From Pomacea canaliculata (lineage: Eukaryota > Mollusca > Gastropoda > Architaenioglossa > Ampullariidae), in the NCBI RefSeq assembly GCF_003073045.1, contig NC_037603.1:18110192-18174191 (forward strand): 64,000 nt of DNA. Reading direction: 5' to 3'. This document shows, one piece after another, positions 59,227 through 64,000 of this stretch. The notes under the pieces were generated by a model, which searched no databases, was not told the DNA's origin, and worked only from the letters and a program-made list of their open reading frames with translations. Both the position numbers and the translations under genes were made by a program. Numbering within the stretch: position 1 is the first letter of the stretch; the number at the start of each line of letters is the position of its first letter.

Positions 59227-62200
59227 TGTGACACACCTCTTGCAAGTCTTCGGGAGGGGAGCGTTGGCCTCTTGTATTCAAGATTCCCCTACACCCTACC
59301 TCAAATTTGAATCAAGGTTTAAATCCTAGGTTGGCAGATGATTTCAAATAAAGTACCTCAACACGCTTAAAAACGTTGAAGTTTCACCAATCACATCATC
59401 CACAGCAGGTTCAAACGATCTGAATTTGCCGACTCCATGAGTTATAGACGATTTCTATATTACACACAACCACGAAAAGCTCTTCAGTTCTTTTCAGTTA
59501 GATACAGCTCTGGCAGGAATCGGCTAACTCTCTATCGTTAATACTACTTATAAGCAAGTTTGAACTTTGCCGTGAAACAGGAAGTCAGCAAAAGTTTGAC
59601 TTGTTGATGAAATAGTTCTTTGCTCAACGACACAATCAGCTGCAGCCATAATTACAAACTGTGCTGATTAAATGACCGCTTTGTTTTAAAAGGAGTCCAG
59701 AAGGAATCTGTGAGGTCCAGCATCTATGTGATATAAACACGCCAGTCCCCGAAGCCAGTGACAAAATTCAGAATCACTTTCTTCGCCTTTTCTCATTAAA
59801 ATGTTGTCCCCCAGGCCACGTCCCGGGAAATGATGTAGCGACATGACTTTGTTCCAAGGTGCGGCCGGTGACGTGTTACCTGTATTGACCAGTATTTACT
59901 ACGTGCTTGTCAACGTCAGCTGCAACACGTGGAAACAACTCACCGTTCGTCTGCTTTCCGGAGGTTTCCAGGCGTTAAAAACATACCCATTCGCCAATTT
60001 GAACTGATTAAAACTTCTTTTTAGCCCTTTTGTTTTAAAAATAAAAAAAATAATTTATGGTTCAACGGATTTTTTTTAAATCACTGAAAAGAACTGAAAA
60101 TAGTAACTTCGTATGATCTTAAGGTTGTTGGGGTTTTTTTTTCTATGTCAAAGCGTGTTTCGATTTTAAGCACGAAATCGATCAGTCCCTAGTCACGTGA
60201 TCCGAAAAAAAAAGGCCTTCAAGGCACATGTGTTGGCCTCGTTGGCGAGGTTAAAGGTTGATAAGCCAAGCTGGCGAAAGTGAAACGTATACAACTAACA
60301 GAATGATCGATTTGAATTTCAATTTGTTCAATTAAATAAGTTAATGCTCGACCTACTTCGCTAGTTTGCGCTTACTTGCTTTGAGATGAATTGTAAGAGA
60401 TAGTTAATCAAACCTGTGCAGATGAAGTTCAGTAAGACACACGTTAAAGACATACCCCAGCTTTTTTTTACTGTTGTTGAGTAACTAAAGGGATAGAGTT
60501 TACCATGCTACGACGTCCTCAAAACCTGACCAGATAATTAAATCCCCTCTATCCCTTCATTCGAGAGATACAAACCTTTCAAACTCAAGATGCAGAGAAA
60601 AAATGTCAAATCTTTTATTACAGAAAGGTATCTTTTTGTGCCGTCAGAGATAGGGAAATCTCGCGGATATGATATTTGTATGTGCACGGTTGAAAATGTC
60701 GATACTTGAAAACTGTATGCTTCACAATTGTACTTATGTACCTCGCTTAGGTACTCGGAAATCGGTAATTTGAGACAAAAAAAGTCCGCTCACTTGAAAA
60801 CAAAAATGCACTTTGGTGAATCAATGACTTGTACAAGATTTCTGACTCGATTGCCCGACAAAACATTGACTAGGCGCCACATGCTCGTAAACTTTTGACT
60901 AGCAAAGGTAAAAATTACAATCAGTGTGAAATCCAAAGCCTCGCTCAACAATTTGGTTGATATCCACCGTTCTAGACCCACGTTGTCGCCTTTCTTGTTG
61001 CACATCTATCTGTCCAGTCAACTTCTGTGCTGCGATGACAACTACCATGGTCGATGATTAGATGCTTACCTTTCTCCATGTTGCCGAAAGTCTTTATTTA
61101 GCGAATACATTTTCTGTAATCTTTATTCAAAATCAGTATGAATTTGAAATAGAGTTGAGCCTCAGCCATGCTGACATCAAGGGCTGTATATAAGCCGGAG
61201 CCCTTTGCGCACCTAGTTATCCCCTTCACCCACATCTCCCCCAACATCCCACCGCGAGGTTGAAGTGATTTCCCTTCCAAAAACAAAGCACCTAATTACG
61301 AAAAGGTTTGTACACCGTCATTTTAATTTCATCGCGCACACGCACGCATGCACGCGCGCAAACACACACACACCACTTTTTTCCACAACTACCAAACTAT
61401 AACGAAAGCCACGAAGAAAATAAATGTACCTTTTATTGCACTTGAGATACTAAGACGTCTACTGCAAGAACAAAATCGCATACATACAAGCTGAAACACG
61501 TGGATACAAATTCATACTGGGATGCACCACAAAAGACAAAAACGCACTGACAAGAAAATAAGGTAATGAACAACTTTATAGAGACCATGACATCCCACAG
61601 AATATCATTTACTTATTATATTTAAGCATAAGCGACAACTGCATTGCCTAACCTGTCATTCTGATGTTTAATACTAAACATGAATATGTACTCGCAAAAA
61701 TGAACATCTATTCAATCACTAGTTACCGTAATTTTCTGCGTGACTAATCTCCCCATTTTAGTTTTTTTTTTTTTTAAATGGCGAAAACCGTCTATGGAAC
61801 AATGTTTTTGAAAAAATAAATTAATTGGTGGTTTGCAAAAGCCGAAAAACAACACCCAATGTGTTCTGAAGGAAGACTGGGGACAACTGGGTAGGGATTA
61901 CGTCATCAACAGCGTTGCACGTGATCATCTAGAAACAGATACAGACCTGTCTAAACTAGCAAACGCACGCACACATACACACGTCTATGCATGTACACTC
62001 CACATACCCCTGTTCTCAAGATACGCCATTTTTCATGTGGTCAACGAACAAAGCAACTTAAGGCAAGCACTGTACATACCATGAGATTACCTTTTGCAGC
62101 AGACTTATCTGTACATGACACAGCCTTACTGATAAGCCCAAAATAGTCTGATATTATTAAAACGTGTCTTGGATGCAAACTGCACTAAAATAGTGCAGAA

Positions 62201-62664
62201 ATATTGTATACTTTACTGTAGACAAATAAAGTCAGACAAATATAAAATAAATATGTTTTGTGGATACGATATGAACTGGCGCATTAAGTGTTAAACACTA
62301 TGCACAAAATGTTTGCAAAACAATAAATATTATAGCACTTCTGACTAGAATGCATCAGAAGCACAAAAAAGAGACTCTCTTGCTCAGACAACCTGCATCA
62401 GAGTTCTTAGAGACAGTGTTGAGCAGGCTAAGTGTCCAAAGTGTCAGGATGTTTGTAAATTGCTGGCATGAAACCCAGCTGAAGACATAAAGTCTCACAT
62501 TTTCTTATGCTGGGAAGGTGGTGGGGGAAAACACATTTCATCATAAAGCTTCAAAAGTCTTCTCTAAAAGCCTTGGCTTTTAAAAGTACGGTCAACAATC
62601 CATCATACAGAGTTAAAAAGTTTGGCTTTCATTTAATACAGTAATGCATACAAAGCATTTGTTT

Positions 62665-62697
<33 letters not shown>

Positions 62698-63999
62698 AGA
62701 GATATTATTTCAAGGTCAAAATCTCTGACTTCAAACTTCTTTTTCTAAATATTTCTTGCTTTTCAAAATTCTGGCTAGATTCATTCTACAATATTTTGTT
62801 CATAAAAATCTTCTATAAAATTAATTGACACAATTTCTTTGTCTTAAAAATTCTACCAGCTTTCTTTGGTAATTCCAAGGATGTTAGAAAATCACTAGAT
62901 GCAGAGATTTGGGAATAGTTATTAAACGGCCGTCTGGTATGATAGCTCCACATCATTTTAGCTAGAAGAAAAAGCAGCTGACTTTCTGACAGTACAATCA
63001 TGCCACAAAATACCCTTCATATCCCCCCCCCCCCCAAAAAATATGGACAGTCATTTAGATGTTGTTGCTCCATCAAAATGATACATCCCTATCAGCTACA
63101 CTAAAACACATTTTAAATTGTAGATGTCTTGCTAGCTAACTGTTGACAGGAAAGATATTTTGGCATCAACCTGAAATAATATCTCTTTTCCTATGCAATG
63201 TTATACATTTTGCCAATTTTTTTTTTTTGCATATTCCAAGCAACATTGAGAGAAAGCACGCTGTAGTGGAAGATGCCGAAAGATCTGAATCTCAGTAACC
63301 CTGCATGAACACAGTTTTCAGCTTTTTTGCAATATCACGTTAGGTTACAACAATGTGACAACAACAACATGCAACAAGATGAACACATAAGTTTTCTAGC
63401 CTGCACCAGATGACAAAAAATTAAGTACCAACTGCATTACTCTTTGTGAAATTAAATTACTTTAATGCATGTGAAAAATGCCTTGATTTTCCCCAAACTT
63501 TGTCAAATTTAAGCATACAGAAATATTACTAACAAGTGACTGAAGTGGGCCAGACAATAAGCAGCAATGTCCTGTTCATGGCCATGCAGTATACTTTCGT
63601 TTCATCGATACAGAGTTGTGGGTAAGAAATTACTTTTTTTTTCCAGGAAATGTTTTAAAATTTATTTAAAATGCACATGGCTACAGGCCTGATGATGTAG
63701 GATTTTCTAGAAAGAAGACCAAAGAGCATCATAAGCTAACAAAATTCAGGTGTTGCAAATAATGTAAAATGGTACTGCAGTTACCAAAAAAAAAAAAAAA
63801 AAAAAAAAAAACCAGCAAACAAAAAACTCCAAAGCAAAACAAATTGCCCAAAGCATAAATGGCCGGCTATATTAGCAAGACCTACATACTACCACTAAAT
63901 CCTTACTGACTGAAGGCCAGACCTGCCAGTTAAATCTAGCTAAACCTACATGTAGATTTGACTAAGCCTACAATTTAAAAGTATTGTACATGTCAAGGC
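59227..63999. other. No firm gene; possible minus-strand first exon near 61080
   Basis: 59227-60990 shows no conserved frame. On the minus strand, CTTATATACAG (about 61190) is a TATA-like box and, about 110 bases downstream, AACATGGAGAAAG followed by GTAAGC (61080) could be a very short first coding exon. No partner exon was identified. 61400-64000 is AT-rich with poly(A)/poly(T) runs (62666-62683, 63785-63811) and a C run (63023-63034), and may be 3' UTR or intron of a gene outside the window. Confidence 0.35.
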
Positions 64000-64000
64000 T

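Overview
This is a window of animal nuclear DNA. It is AT-rich, with intron-split genes, GT-AG splice junctions, many LINE, SINE and DNA-transposon relics and (CA)n/(GATA)-like microsatellites. The gene content (cyclin C, an mTERF factor, two small SUEL-type galactose-lectin-like genes, a J1-crystallin/ADP-ribosylglycohydrolase gene, an oxalate/monocarboxylate-type MFS carrier, a multi-C2H2 gene) and the style of the tRNA-SINEs and LINE tails fit a lophotrochozoan, most likely a gastropod mollusc. The species call is inference. No virus-like element, CRISPR array, rRNA or functional tRNA gene was seen.

Layout. 1-2403 (-): an mTERF-family gene cut by the window edge, with a hAT MITE in its intron. 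3080-4648: two LINE 3' ends, one old and one young with perfect target duplications. 6721-7590 (-): a small Pro/Tyr/Met-rich protein gene of unknown function. 12949-22320 (-): a ten-exon MFS carrier with one frame slip at a homopolymer. 22321-28749: no gene recognised. 28750-35231 (-): complete eleven-exon cyclin C. 36680-37554: an internally deleted pogo/Tigger transposon. 37997-40259 (-): a four-exon gene whose protein is built almost wholly of eight 35/36-residue repeats; I do not recognise it. 43170-46155 (+): a J1-crystallin-like gene whose penultimate conserved exon I cannot find, with a LINE 5' fragment in that intron. 48146-48369: a second hAT MITE. 48887-49366 and 51799-52356 (+): two tandem paralogues encoding secreted, probably GPI-anchored 8-cysteine SUEL-like proteins, separated by two LINE relics. 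54229-56112 (+): a 13-finger C2H2 gene with decayed fingers just downstream. 57099-59226 (-): a GC-rich two-exon gene for a secreted protein with repeated His-Gly motifs, interrupted by several frame changes. 59227-64000: no gene recognised.

The genes look functionally unrelated. The nearest to a linked set is the SUEL-like pair, a local duplication. The best candidates for something undescribed are the 36-residue-repeat protein and the secreted His-Gly repeat protein. Exon borders were derived by hand from splice signals and reading-frame continuity.
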